Source: Bog-473 sp963770645
GTDB lineage: Bacteria; Actinomycetota; Acidimicrobiia; Acidimicrobiales; RAAP-2
DNA length: 64,000 nucleotides
Reading direction: 5' to 3'
Assembly: GCA_963770645.1 (NCBI GenBank)
Contig: CAVYQL010000003.1
Coordinates: 1,178,001 to 1,242,000 of the forward strand
The number at the start of each line of letters is the position of its first letter. Within the stretch, counting starts at the first letter, position 1. Shown one piece after another: positions 27,137 to 35,563 of the stretch. The notes below the pieces were generated by a model. It ran no database searches. It was not told where the DNA came from and was given only the letters and a program-made list of their open reading frames with translations. The translations under genes were made by a program, and so were the position numbers.

Positions 27137-28612
27137 GTGAGTCACCGTGCCCCCAACATCGTGCTCGTCATGTCGGATCAACACCGGGCGGACATGATGG
27201 GTTGCGCCGGTGATCCGACCGTCCTGACGCCTTCGCTCGACGCACTGGCCGCCGAGGGCACTCGGTTCTCGCGGGTCTCGTGCCAAGGACCGCTGTGCAT
27301 GCCGTCGAGGGCCTCGTTCATGACCGAGCGCTACGTGCGCGACCACGGCGTCTTCACGAACTGGGAGGAGATCGGTCCAGATACCCCGACGTACGCCTGG
27401 GCGCTGCGCGACGCGGGCTACCACACCTCCCTCCTGGGCAAGGCACATCTGTACCGCGACGAGAAGATCACGGTCTCGCACATCGACGAGATGGCCGGCC
27501 GGCTCGAGGAGCTCGGCTTCGCCGAGGTGTTCGAGACGGGCGACAAGTTCATCCCGAAGACTCCGAACCGCTACACCGACTTCCTGGCCGGTGAAGGCCT
27601 GCTCGACGCCTACGAGAAGCACATCGCCGACCGGAGCTACCAGGGCGAAAACGAGGACGGTCAGAACGCCTCCAAATGCATCCCCATGTGGGACTCGACT
27701 CCGATGCCGTTGCCGTTGCACGCCTATGTCGACACGTGGCACGGGCAGCAGGCGGTCCGATGGATCGAGGAGTACGACAGAGCGGAGCCCTTCTTCCTCT
27801 TCGTCGGCTTCCCCGGGCCCCACGACCCTTGGGACGCGCCGACCGAAGCGGTCGAGCGCTATCGGGACGTGGAGATCTCGATGCCTGGTTCGACCACCCG
27901 TCCCACCACCGAAGGCACGGGGCGCTACGGCGCACTGCTCAACGGCTTCCTGTGGCTGTCGGACTCGGAGTCCATGACCGATGACGCCATCCGCGGCATG
28001 CGCCGCTCCTATGCGGCCGATATCTCGGTCATCGACCATGCCGTCGGCCTCATGGTCGACGCATTGGCCCGCAGGGGAATGCTCGACGACACATGGATCA
28101 TCTACACGAGCGATCACGGCGAGATGGCGGGCAGTCACGGGCTCATGTCCAAATGCGTCATGTACGAACCTGCCGTCCGCGTGCCCCTGATCATCCGGCC
28201 GCCTGGAGGACGCCAGGGCTTGGTGATCGACTCACTGGTGGAACAGCTCGACGTGCCGGCGACGGTCCGCGACATCGCCGGCGGACCCCCGGTGGAGCTC
28301 AGCGAGGGACGATCGCTGGCAGCCTCCGTGCGGGAGGGCACTCCGGGGTCCCGCGTGATGACGGTCAGCGAGAACTGGGGTTTCGCCGTGTTCGAGACCG
28401 CCCGCTACAAGCTCGTAGTCGACGAAGACGCATGCGCCCCGTGTCAGCTCTTCGATCTCGACGAGGACCCCCACGAGGACACCAACCTGGTGCCCGACCC
28501 CCAGTCAGCTCACGTGGTCGAAGGGATCATGGACACACACGTCCGGCCGTTCTTTCGCACGCCACCAGCGCGGCCCCATCCGAGCATGTTCACCGGCGGC
28601 GCCGAGAGGTGA
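27137..28612 (+). CDS. Type I sulfatase (arylsulfatase A family)
   Basis: The 491-residue enzyme has N-I-V-L-V-M-S-D-Q-H at the N terminus with metal-binding residues, and the sulfatase consensus C-M-P-S-R with Cys54, the residue converted to formylglycine by the maturation enzyme. D-H-G-E-M-A-G-S-H-G near residue 330 supplies further metal and sulfate ligands. It hydrolyses sulfate esters, or phosphonate esters in some relatives. No signal peptide is visible, so the substrate is probably intracellular. GTG 27137 is chosen because the conserved N terminus begins six residues later. A sulfotransferase gene lies 3.3 kb downstream. Confidence 0.87.
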   Translation: MSHRAPNIVLVMSDQHRADMMGCAGDPTVLTPSLDALAAEGTRFSRVSCQGPLCMPSRASFMTERYVRDHGVFTNWEEIGPDTPTYAWALRDAGYHTSLLGKAHLYRDEKITVSHIDEMAGRLEELGFAEVFETGDKFIPKTPNRYTDFLAGEGLLDAYEKHIADRSYQGENEDGQNASKCIPMWDSTPMPLPLHAYVDTWHGQQAVRWIEEYDRAEPFFLFVGFPGPHDPWDAPTEAVERYRDVEISMPGSTTRPTTEGTGRYGALLNGFLWLSDSESMTDDAIRGMRRSYAADISVIDHAVGLMVDALARRGMLDDTWIIYTSDHGEMAGSHGLMSKCVMYEPAVRVPLIIRPPGGRQGLVIDSLVEQLDVPATVRDIAGGPPVELSEGRSLAASVREGTPGSRVMTVSENWGFAVFETARYKLVVDEDACAPCQLFDLDEDPHEDTNLVPDPQSAHVVEGIMDTHVRPFFRTPPARPHPSMFTGGAER

Positions 28613-28678
28613 TACCGACGGGTCGTCGCGCCCGGAGGGAAACGGCTCCCCGACCCGAGGTTGGATGGTCGGTGGCGC

Positions 28679-29134
28679 TCAGCAGTATCGAGCCGCTGGA
28701 GTCCCGGGCGGGTTCACGACTCCCGGTTGCGCGTCGGGATTGACGACACACACCTCGCCCTCGAGCCCGTCGGGGTCGCGGAAGAAGAGGGAGAGGACGG
28801 GCCCGAAGTCAGTGACGAATTCGTCGGCGGCACCGAGGGCGATCAGTCGACGGCGAGCCTCCTCGAACGATTCGATCGACTCCGCCTGCAAGCCGACATG
28901 GTCGATCCGCCCTCGCCCGAACATGGGTGTCTGCCGTTCCGACTCCTGATTCCCATGGACCTCGAAGAGGTTGATCTCCGAGTACTCGCCGACACGCACG
29001 AAGGTGAGCGTGCCCTCGTCGCCCATCTGATCCTGACCGAGCACTTCCGCGTCGAAGACGTCCCGGTAAAAGTCCACGAAGCGCTGCGTGTCCTTGGTCA
29101 GGATGGCCACGTGGTTGAACCCGTTCAACAGCAC
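28679..29134 (-). CDS. VOC (glyoxalase/bleomycin-resistance fold) protein
   Basis: The 151-residue protein contains two beta-alpha-beta-beta-beta modules. N-H-V-A-I-L-T-K-D near residue 7 and I-D-H-V-G-L-Q-A near residue 77 supply His metal ligands, and G-L-E-G-E-V near residue 128 supplies the Glu. This is the metal-site pattern of glyoxalases and ring-cleavage dioxygenases. The exact reaction is unknown; the aryl-sulfate and SDR genes nearby would suit aromatic or steroid metabolism, but this is only context. Confidence 0.78.
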   Translation of the reverse strand: MLLNGFNHVAILTKDTQRFVDFYRDVFDAEVLGQDQMGDEGTLTFVRVGEYSEINLFEVHGNQESERQTPMFGRGRIDHVGLQAESIESFEEARRRLIALGAADEFVTDFGPVLSLFFRDPDGLEGEVCVVNPDAQPGVVNPPGTPAARYC

Positions 29135-29249
29135 GGCGCACCTCCTCCTCTGGTCCTACGAACAGGCTCTCACCGCGCTCGCCGCCGTGCCAGCCTCAGC
29201 CGGGGGCCGCGGATTGGGACCTGGAAGCCGCGCCGCGGGCAGGCGGTCG

Positions 29250-30515
29250 TCAGGAATCATCCTCACCGGCGCGTTCGGATGGACTCGGGGGACCCGACAT
29301 GTCCGCCGTGCCGGCTCCGTCGGCTCCAGCGGCGCCGTCGGCGCCGTCGGCTCCTTGGCCCAGCCACCGAAGCCCGATGAGCGGATAGATGAGGACCGAC
29401 AGGATCCCGGCCGCGACAAGCGCGGCCGCATTCTCCGGCTTCATGCGGTGCTCATCGACTCCCAGCGTGGTGATGACGACGATGATGGGCAACCCGGCTG
29501 CCGAGAGGAGGGCCAAACTTCGGGCCTCCACCTTGGAGATGGCCCCGCGAAAGAACGCCCAGGTCGGAAGACCGCGCGTGACCAAGAAGATGGCGGTGAA
29601 CATCGGAACGAGGAGCAGCACGTGGGGACGATGGATCAGCGACCCCAGGTCGAAATTGATGCCACTCTCAATGAAGAAGATGGGGATGAGAAAACCGAAC
29701 CCAATCGCCTCGAGCTTGCTCTCGACCGGTTGGCTGTCCTCTCCCTTGATGAAGAGCCGCACGACGACTCCCGCGGCGAACGCCCCCAGCAAGACGTCGA
29801 GGCTGAGCTTGATCGCGAGGTAGACGAGGAGGATTACGAGAAGGACGCAGATTCGCACGGGCAGCTGTGAGGTGGAGTTCAAGTGCCGGCGCAACAGAGC
29901 GACGAAACCAGGTGGTCGTACCTGGACGGCCAACAGGGCCGCCACGACAGCGACCGCAACGAAGGCGACGAGCAGGACGAAGGTCAGCCGGGCGTCGCGG
30001 TTCGTCAGCAGCACCGCAACGGCCACGATCGGGCCGAACTCGCCGATAGCCCCGACTGAGAGCATGGACGGTCCCAATGGCGTGCGCAGAACTCCCGCAT
30101 CGCGCACGATTGGCAGCAGGGTGCCCAGTGCCGTCGTCGTGAGGCACAACGCGACCACCACCGAGTCGAGAACAAGGCCCGTCCCATGGAGCAGGGCACC
30201 GAAACCGAGCGCGATGACCACTGACACCCCCCATGAGCCAACGGCCCGCCCCGGATGCCCCTGGCGCAAGACGGCGAGATCCAACTCGGTCCCCGCGAGG
30301 AACATCAAGAAGGTCAGCCCGAAGTCGGACAGCGCCGTGATGATGCTGTTGGAGCGCGCGATGTTGAGCACAAAAGGCCCAATGACGATCCCCAGGATGA
30401 TCTGGATGACCACTTCGGGAACCGCAAGGAACTTCTTGGTCCACTCGGCGATGATCGGCGCGAGGACTGCGGCAATTCCGATAAGGACGAGTGTCGGGAT
30501 CGCGCCTTCGATCAT
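29250..30515 (-). CDS. Cation/proton antiporter (CPA2, KefB/NhaA-like membrane domain)
   Basis: The 421-residue integral membrane protein has about twelve hydrophobic segments and no TrkA-N or USP domain. Conserved features are I-I-L-G-I-V-I-G-P-F near residue 40, G-L-T-F-L-M-F-L-A-G-T-E-L-D near residue 68 and S-V-G-A-I-G-E-F-G-P near residue 152, where the acidic residue of the ion site is expected. It exchanges Na+ or K+ for H+ at the cytoplasmic membrane. The C-terminal tail is a Gly/Ala/Asp-rich linker with several G-A-D-G repeats, coded by a repetitive DNA stretch at 29315-29355. Confidence 0.83.
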   Translation of the reverse strand: MIEGAIPTLVLIGIAAVLAPIIAEWTKKFLAVPEVVIQIILGIVIGPFVLNIARSNSIITALSDFGLTFLMFLAGTELDLAVLRQGHPGRAVGSWGVSVVIALGFGALLHGTGLVLDSVVVALCLTTTALGTLLPIVRDAGVLRTPLGPSMLSVGAIGEFGPIVAVAVLLTNRDARLTFVLLVAFVAVAVVAALLAVQVRPPGFVALLRRHLNSTSQLPVRICVLLVILLVYLAIKLSLDVLLGAFAAGVVVRLFIKGEDSQPVESKLEAIGFGFLIPIFFIESGINFDLGSLIHRPHVLLLVPMFTAIFLVTRGLPTWAFFRGAISKVEARSLALLSAAGLPIIVVITTLGVDEHRMKPENAAALVAAGILSVLIYPLIGLRWLGQGADGADGAAGADGAGTADMSGPPSPSERAGEDDS

Positions 30516-30736
30516 GCGTGTTCAGTTCGCCCCGTGACAGCCGGCTGTGGCACACCCTGCCCCTTCCCGCCATACGCTACGCGCGGGGACTCTTACCGCG
30601 GTGTATCCACCGGCCGAGGCTCGACTGACCGGGTTGACGGCCTGCACGCAGCGCGCAAGCATGGCCGGGCCAAGTGGGGTCGGGGGTCGGACATGTGGGT
30701 GCTCGCAGTCGTTGACACGCGCTCAGGGAGCGCCTG

Positions 30737-31963
30737 ATGGCATTCGTCAACCCGTCCTGGATGCCCCACTCGGTGAGCGAGGCGGCCCGCGCCGGAGATG
30801 CCACCGCGGACGATCTGACCTCAGGCCGGGCCTGGTCCCACTTGCTCCAGGCGCTGCAAAAGGCCGCCGACATCGTGTTGTCCGATGACGTCCCCCGGGA
30901 CCCGGTTGACATGGCGGCGGGGTTCGGGCACCTGCTCGGGTTGCTCGGCATCGGCATCGACCAGGGCCTTCGGGCCGAGATCGACCCCGTCTTGGCTGTC
31001 AAGCCCTCCAACGTCGACAACGTCTACAAGTGGGGGATGGATTGCCCCGACTGCATCTACGCCGGTGCACCACTGCGCGGCGGCGACACGTATCACCTGT
31101 GGGGAAACCGCGGCACCGCGCGCTACGTCGGACTCCAGTCGATGGCTGGCATGGCCTCATCGGCCAATGTACTTCTCGACGAGCTGGACTTGGGGCCCGG
31201 AGGCGAAGTCGACCTCGTTCTGTCGGAGGAGTTCCACGAGGGCAACTGGCTTCCGATCGCCGAGAACGCGACCACGCTGGTCGTGCGGCACTTCTTCTAC
31301 GACTGGGACACCGAGGTCGCCTCGTCGCTGTCCATCGAGCGCATTGGTGGAACCAGCGAGCCGGCAAGGCGCCCAGCCGAAGACCCTCGAGCCGTCGCGG
31401 CGCGTCAGCTGGTCGCCCTGGGTGACTTCGTCGTCGCCAACTTGGAGTTCTTCTTGCAGTTCTCGCGTCCGGACACCCCAAACACCTTCCTGCCGCCGCT
31501 CGACGGAACCGCGATGGGGGCGGCGGCGGAGAACCGACCCGTGATCGGCTCGTGGCAACTCGATGCGGACGAGGCCTTGATCTTCGAGGTCGCGCCCCCC
31601 GAGGGCCTGTACTGGAGCTTCTCGCTCGGGAACCCGTGGTGGGAGACCATCGACTATGCCCGTCACCAGAGCTCACTGAACGGGCATCAGAGCGCGATCG
31701 ACGACGACGGGATGGTTCGCGTCGTGGTGGCTCACCACGACCCCGGGGTGGCCAACTGGCTGGACACCGCCGGGCACAGTGCCGGGCCCGTGATCCTCCG
31801 CTGTGTGCGCACAGAGTCGGCGCCGGTGCCAACCGCCCACGTCGTGAAGTTGGCGGACGTCGAGGACGCGCTGCCGTCGAGCACCCGCCGCGTCACCCCC
31901 GCGGAGCGCAGCGCCACGATCGCGGCCCGACGACTCGCGGTGAGCAAGAGGTTTTGCCGATGA
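30737..31963 (+). CDS. DUF1214 domain-containing protein
   Basis: The 408-residue soluble protein is of a type often found with sulfotransferase or lipid/steroid genes in actinobacteria. The C-terminal third contains G-S-W-Q-L-D-A-D-E-A-L near residue 273 and Y-W-S-F-S-L-G-N-P-W near residue 295, matching the DUF1214 beta-rich domain. No catalytic motif is known. Its TGA overlaps the ATG of the sulfotransferase (ATGA), so the two are translationally coupled and probably act on the same substrate. Confidence 0.75.
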   Translation: MAFVNPSWMPHSVSEAARAGDATADDLTSGRAWSHLLQALQKAADIVLSDDVPRDPVDMAAGFGHLLGLLGIGIDQGLRAEIDPVLAVKPSNVDNVYKWGMDCPDCIYAGAPLRGGDTYHLWGNRGTARYVGLQSMAGMASSANVLLDELDLGPGGEVDLVLSEEFHEGNWLPIAENATTLVVRHFFYDWDTEVASSLSIERIGGTSEPARRPAEDPRAVAARQLVALGDFVVANLEFFLQFSRPDTPNTFLPPLDGTAMGAAAENRPVIGSWQLDADEALIFEVAPPEGLYWSFSLGNPWWETIDYARHQSSLNGHQSAIDDDGMVRVVVAHHDPGVANWLDTAGHSAGPVILRCVRTESAPVPTAHVVKLADVEDALPSSTRRVTPAERSATIAARRLAVSKRFCR

Positions 31964-33105
31964 CACTCGACGCGGAGGAGCTCGAAGCCGAGGCACGTCA
32001 GAAGACCGGCCTCGACGACTTCGGTGACGCGATGTTCCGCGAGGGCCTCGAAGGTCTGGTGCGCTCGTTCAACGAGGAAGCAGACCTCACCGAAGCAGGC
32101 GACGTCATGCAGCACATGCGCCTGGTCAGTTTGCTCTCGGCCCGGCTGCAGGTGGAGGACACCTACCGCATCCACCCGGCGATCGACGACGAGGAGATCG
32201 AAGGGCCGGTTTTCGTCATCGGGCTGCCCCGGACGGGCACCACCGCGCTGAGCCAGCTCGTGGCCGCTGATCCCCAATTCCGCTCGCTGCGCATGTGGGA
32301 GTCCTCCTCGCCGTGCCCGCCGCCGGAGTCGGCCACAGAACACAGCGATCCCCGTATTGCCGACGCCGAAGCCGGTCTGGCGATGATGTACGAGATGTTC
32401 CCGCTGATGGCGAGCATGATGCACCAGGAAGCGACCACGGCGACCGAGTGTCAAGACCTCCTCGGCATGAGCTTCCGGACGGTGCACTTCGACGGCTTCG
32501 GTCATGTCCCGTCGTACCTGGCCTGGGTCACGGACTGCGACATGCGGGGCACGTACCAGTACCACCGGCGCGTGCTCCAGCTGCTGCAGTGGCACTGCCC
32601 GCCGCGTCTGTGGCACCTGAAGACACCCGTGCACATGTTCGCCCTCGACGCGCTGCTCGAGGCGTACCCCGACGCCAAATTCCTGTGGAGCCATCGCGAC
32701 CCGGCGAAGGTGCTGGGATCTGTATGCAGTCTGATCCACTACACGAGAAGCTGGAGCAGCGACCGCGACGACAGTCTCGAACTCGGTCCCGAGCAACTCG
32801 ACCGCTGGTGGACGGCCGTCTCACGCGCAATGGAGTTCCGGAGGCGGGTGGGCGACGAGCGTTTCGCCGATCTCGCCTTCGCCGATCTGCAGGTGGATCC
32901 CGTCGGCGCTCTCGGCAGGGCACTCGAGCAGATCGGAGTCGGCTTCCCCGACTCCTCCCGTGACGCTGTGGCGCGGTGGGCCGGGTCGCACGAGCCGGGC
33001 TCGTACGGCCAGCACACCTACGAACTGGCCGACTTCGGGCTGGAGGCGGAGCAGGTGCGCGAGCGCTTCGCGCCATACATGGACTCGTACGATGCCGCGG
33101 TGTGA
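31960..33105 (+). CDS. Sulfotransferase family protein
   Basis: The 381-residue protein contains the PAPS 5'-phosphosulfate loop I-G-L-P-R-T-G-T-T at about residues 87-95. The 3'-phosphate-binding region is W-S-H-R-D-P-A-K near residue 246, followed by a Ser/Arg-containing helix. This fits the family that moves sulfate from PAPS to hydroxyl or amine groups; several actinobacterial relatives in this clade are uncharacterised. It sits between the DUF1214 protein and an SDR enzyme, an arrangement that suggests modification of a hydroxylated lipid or sterol-like compound (inference). Confidence 0.85.
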   Translation: MTLDAEELEAEARQKTGLDDFGDAMFREGLEGLVRSFNEEADLTEAGDVMQHMRLVSLLSARLQVEDTYRIHPAIDDEEIEGPVFVIGLPRTGTTALSQLVAADPQFRSLRMWESSSPCPPPESATEHSDPRIADAEAGLAMMYEMFPLMASMMHQEATTATECQDLLGMSFRTVHFDGFGHVPSYLAWVTDCDMRGTYQYHRRVLQLLQWHCPPRLWHLKTPVHMFALDALLEAYPDAKFLWSHRDPAKVLGSVCSLIHYTRSWSSDRDDSLELGPEQLDRWWTAVSRAMEFRRRVGDERFADLAFADLQVDPVGALGRALEQIGVGFPDSSRDAVARWAGSHEPGSYGQHTYELADFGLEAEQVRERFAPYMDSYDAAV

Positions 33106-33143
33106 CGACGTGCACGCCCCGGCAAAGGAGGCGTGAGCAACAC

Positions 33144-33947
33144 ATGGATCTCGGACTCACAGATGCGACAGCGGTGGTCACCGGTGGGAGCAAAGGCATG
33201 GGCCGGGCAGTGGCGGAGGTCTTGGCTACCGACGGGGCACGCGTTGCCGTCATGGCGCGAGGCCGTGAGGCGCTCGACGACACCGTGGAGTCACTCGGTG
33301 CGCTCGGCAGCCCTGACGCGGTCGGCATCAGCGTGGACATGACCGACCCGCACTCAATCGATGCCGGCTTCGAGGAGGTCGGCGAACGCTGGGGATCCCT
33401 CAACATCTTGGTGCACACCATCGGACCGGGTGCGGGGCGGTTCGAACAGCTCGATGACGCGCAATGGGACGACGCCTTCGCTTTGGGCACCATGTCCGCT
33501 GTGCGGTCAGTCCGCTCCGCCCTCCCGTTGTTGCGGGCGGCCGACTGGGCCAGGATCGCGATGTTCTCGGCCCACTCCATTCAGCGGCAGAGCCCGATCC
33601 TCGTGGCCTACACCGCCTCGAAGGCGGCCGTGACCAGCCTCGCCAAGAACCTGGCCAAGACCCTGGCGCCCGACGGCATCCTCGTCAACGCCGTCTGCCC
33701 CGGCTCCATCGTCACCGCCAGCTTTACGGAGAACCTGGGGGACATCTTCGCCGCCGACGGGCTCGACCCCGCCGACCCACACGACGTGATGACATGGATC
33801 GACAAGACGTTCCACCAGCCGGCCGATCTCGGACGAGCTGGATTGCCCGACGAGGTCGCGTCGCTGACGGCGTATCTCGTGTCGCAGCGGAACGGCTACG
33901 TGACCGGGGCGTGCGTCAATGCCGACGGTGGCTCGGACTTCGTCTGA
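33144..33947 (+). CDS. Short-chain dehydrogenase/reductase
   Basis: The 267-residue classical SDR has the NAD(P)-binding motif T-G-G-S-K-G-M-G at residues 13-20, a catalytic Ser near residue 143 (F-S-A-H-S) and Y-T-A-S-K with the catalytic Tyr and Lys near residue 156. The C-terminal G-A-C-V-N-A-D-G-G is typical. It probably oxidises or reduces a hydroxyl or keto group. The ATG at 33144 lies about 12 bases after AAAGGAGG and 38 bp after the sulfotransferase stop, so it is likely the third gene of that operon. Confidence 0.88.
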   Translation: MDLGLTDATAVVTGGSKGMGRAVAEVLATDGARVAVMARGREALDDTVESLGALGSPDAVGISVDMTDPHSIDAGFEEVGERWGSLNILVHTIGPGAGRFEQLDDAQWDDAFALGTMSAVRSVRSALPLLRAADWARIAMFSAHSIQRQSPILVAYTASKAAVTSLAKNLAKTLAPDGILVNAVCPGSIVTASFTENLGDIFAADGLDPADPHDVMTWIDKTFHQPADLGRAGLPDEVASLTAYLVSQRNGYVTGACVNADGGSDFV

Positions 33948-33959
33948 GGTTGCGGGCGA

Positions 33960-34391
33960 TCAGCTCCGCGGCGTCTGTGCCGGGTTCACTGACCACTTGG
34001 TCTCTTCGACCAGTCGTTCGCTCTTCCAGCCCTCCGACGTGCGGACCACGTGGTGGTGGTAGTTCCCGCCGCAGGAAACCAGTCCCGTGATCCCCGGTAG
34101 CTGCATCGGGTTGTAGAACATGGCGCGCACGCTGGCATGATCGCCCCGGAGATCGATTTCGATGTTCGTAATGAAGTGCTGCGTCATCGGCACGGGCGTG
34201 AGCGCCTGCTCCAGCCAGGCCACCACCTCGTCCCGTGCACCGGCCGGTCCGTCGACAGAGGTGTAATCGAGCTGGGCGTCCGGAGTGAAGACCGAGGTCA
34301 GGAGAGCCCAGTCTTGGGTATCGAGTCCGCGGGCATAGCGGAACAGAAGCTCTCGTATCTCGAGCTTGTCGGTGATGGCTTGGAAGTCCAT
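33960..34391 (-). CDS. SnoaL-like / NTF2-fold protein
   Basis: The 143-residue protein has the NTF2-like cone fold signature: I-R-E-L-L-F-R-Y-A-R-G-L-D near residue 12, D-W-A-L-L-T-S-V-F near residue 27, and H-F-I-T-N-I near residue 71. Members include steroid isomerases, polyketide cyclases and ring-hydroxylating-dioxygenase small subunits. A His/Asp pair is present but a specific chemistry cannot be assigned. The ATG lies five bases downstream of a TACATT -10 box inside a long inverted repeat, so the transcript may be leaderless. Confidence 0.8.
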   Translation of the reverse strand: MDFQAITDKLEIRELLFRYARGLDTQDWALLTSVFTPDAQLDYTSVDGPAGARDEVVAWLEQALTPVPMTQHFITNIEIDLRGDHASVRAMFYNPMQLPGITGLVSCGGNYHHHVVRTSEGWKSERLVEETKWSVNPAQTPRS

Positions 34392-34393
34392 GC

Positions 34394-34442
34394 CGCAATG
34401 TAGCGACCTGACATCCCCAAAAGGGGGCGGTGCTACATTGCG
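34394..34442. promoter_or_regulatory. Symmetric divergent promoter with 11-bp inverted repeat
   Basis: Perfect arms CGCAATGTAGC (34394-34404) and GCTACATTGCG (34432-34442) flank a 27-bp centre that itself holds a C4-A4-G4 hairpin. Each arm contains a TACATT -10 box pointing outwards, one towards the SnoaL-like gene (ATG five bases beyond) and one towards the HAD gene. A dimeric regulator binding both arms could control the two genes together; this is inference. Confidence 0.55.
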
Positions 34443-34513
34443 CGCCGGCCAACTCCGTGGTTCCCCGACGCGGCAGCGCCCGCTACCGCTGTGTCCGCCT
34501 TTCGGAGGAGCCC

Positions 34514-35140
34514 GTGACCATACGTGCAGTCATGTTCGACTTCGGGGGCGTCATTTCGACCAGCCCCTTCGAGGCCTTCGCACGATTCGAGTCGCAGCAC
34601 GGGCTGCCGGCCGGTTTCATACGCTCCGTCAACGCCACCAACCCGGACGACAACGCGTGGGCGCGTCTCGAACGCAGCGAGATCAGCATCGACGCGTTCG
34701 GAACGCAGTGGGGAGCGGAGGCGCGTGCCCTGGGACACGAGGTGAATGGGCGACGCGTACTCGAGATGCTGGCCGGGGAGATCCGGCCCCAAATGGTCGC
34801 CGCGATCGAGGCCTGCAGGGGGTCGTACAAAACCGCCTGTCTGACCAATAACTTCGCATCAGTCGAGCGTGCCGTCTCGAATGAGGTCGCCGATGTCTAC
34901 GCTCTCTTCGACGCAGTGCTCGAGTCGCGGGTGCTCGGTGTCCGCAAACCCGATCCCCGGTTCTACGAGCTCGCCTGCCAAGCGCTCGAGGTGCAGCCGG
35001 ACGAGTCTGTGTTCCTCGACGACCTCGGGGTGAACCTCAAGCCCGCTCGTGCGCTCGGGATGCACACCATCAAGGTGTCTGACCCCGGGCAGGCGCTGCG
35101 CGAGCTCGGGGAGGTGCTGGGGATTACGTTCGGCGGCTGA
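34514..35140 (+). CDS. HAD superfamily hydrolase, subfamily IA-like
   Basis: The 208-residue protein starts at GTG 34514 after a GGAGGAG and has M-F-D-F-G-G-V with the nucleophile Asp9. The usual second Asp of the D-x-D pair is replaced (D-F-G), as in the epoxide-hydrolase-N-terminal / ACAD10-like branch. Later motifs are L-T-N-N near residue 110, G-V-R-K-P-D-P with the Lys near residue 143, and V-F-L-D-D-L-G near residue 167. The missing general acid makes ordinary phosphatase activity uncertain. The stop lies four bases from the convergent arsR stop. Confidence 0.8.
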   Translation: MTIRAVMFDFGGVISTSPFEAFARFESQHGLPAGFIRSVNATNPDDNAWARLERSEISIDAFGTQWGAEARALGHEVNGRRVLEMLAGEIRPQMVAAIEACRGSYKTACLTNNFASVERAVSNEVADVYALFDAVLESRVLGVRKPDPRFYELACQALEVQPDESVFLDDLGVNLKPARALGMHTIKVSDPGQALRELGEVLGITFGG

Positions 35141-35144
35141 ACGT

Positions 35145-35483
35145 CTACGGCTGACCGAGCACCTCGCGTAGTGCTGCAATCTGCTCGGGCACGGCCCGCC
35201 ACCACATCCACCTTCCGCGCTTCTCCCCGGCGATCAGCCCTGCTTCGGAAAGGACTTTGGTGTGGTGCGAGATCGTCGGCTGACTCTTTCCCAGTGGCCC
35301 CTCTAAGTTGCAGCTGCACACCTCGGCCTGGCTCGCGACAATTGAGAAGAGGCGTAGCCGAACGGGATCAGCGAGCGCAGCCAGCACACGGGCGACCTCG
35401 CTGGCTTTGGCCTCCGAGACCGGCGCCGCCGTCAACGGGTCGCAGCACAGGGTCTCCATGGACCTGCCCGTCCGTGTGGCCAT
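35145..35483 (-). CDS. arsR: ArsR/SmtB family arsenic-responsive repressor
   Basis: The 112-residue winged-helix protein has the recognition helix in S-Q-P-T-I-S-H-H-T-K-V-L near residue 68. An unusual Cys-rich set could bind trivalent arsenic: C-C at residues 13-14 and E-V-C-S-C-N-L with Cys56 and Cys58, close to the E-L-C-V-C-D-L motif of classical ArsR. On binding arsenite it should release the divergent promoter region at 35494-35547. It faces the arsI-like, aquaglyceroporin and arsC genes, which makes the arsenic assignment strong. Confidence 0.87.
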   Translation of the reverse strand: MATRTGRSMETLCCDPLTAAPVSEAKASEVARVLAALADPVRLRLFSIVASQAEVCSCNLEGPLGKSQPTISHHTKVLSEAGLIAGEKRGRWMWWRAVPEQIAALREVLGQP

Positions 35484-35493
35484 CGATTCCTCC

Positions 35494-35547
35494 CATTGAC
35501 ATCCATCGATATATGTCTAGACTGCAAAGCATCGACAGACGTCAATG
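35494..35547. promoter_or_regulatory. Divergent ars promoter and ArsR operator
   Basis: Rightwards, TTGACA (35496-35501) and TAGACT (35518-35523) are separated by 16 bases and form a good housekeeping promoter for the arsI-like gene. An inverted repeat, GACAT (35498-35502) with ATGTC (35513-35517), lies exactly between the two boxes and is a likely ArsR operator. The outer edges, CATTGAC and GTCAATG, mirror each other, so a leftward -35 box for arsR is also present at 35540-35545. A GGAGG precedes the arsI-like start. Confidence 0.65.
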
Positions 35548-35563
35548 TTAGTGGGAGGCAACC

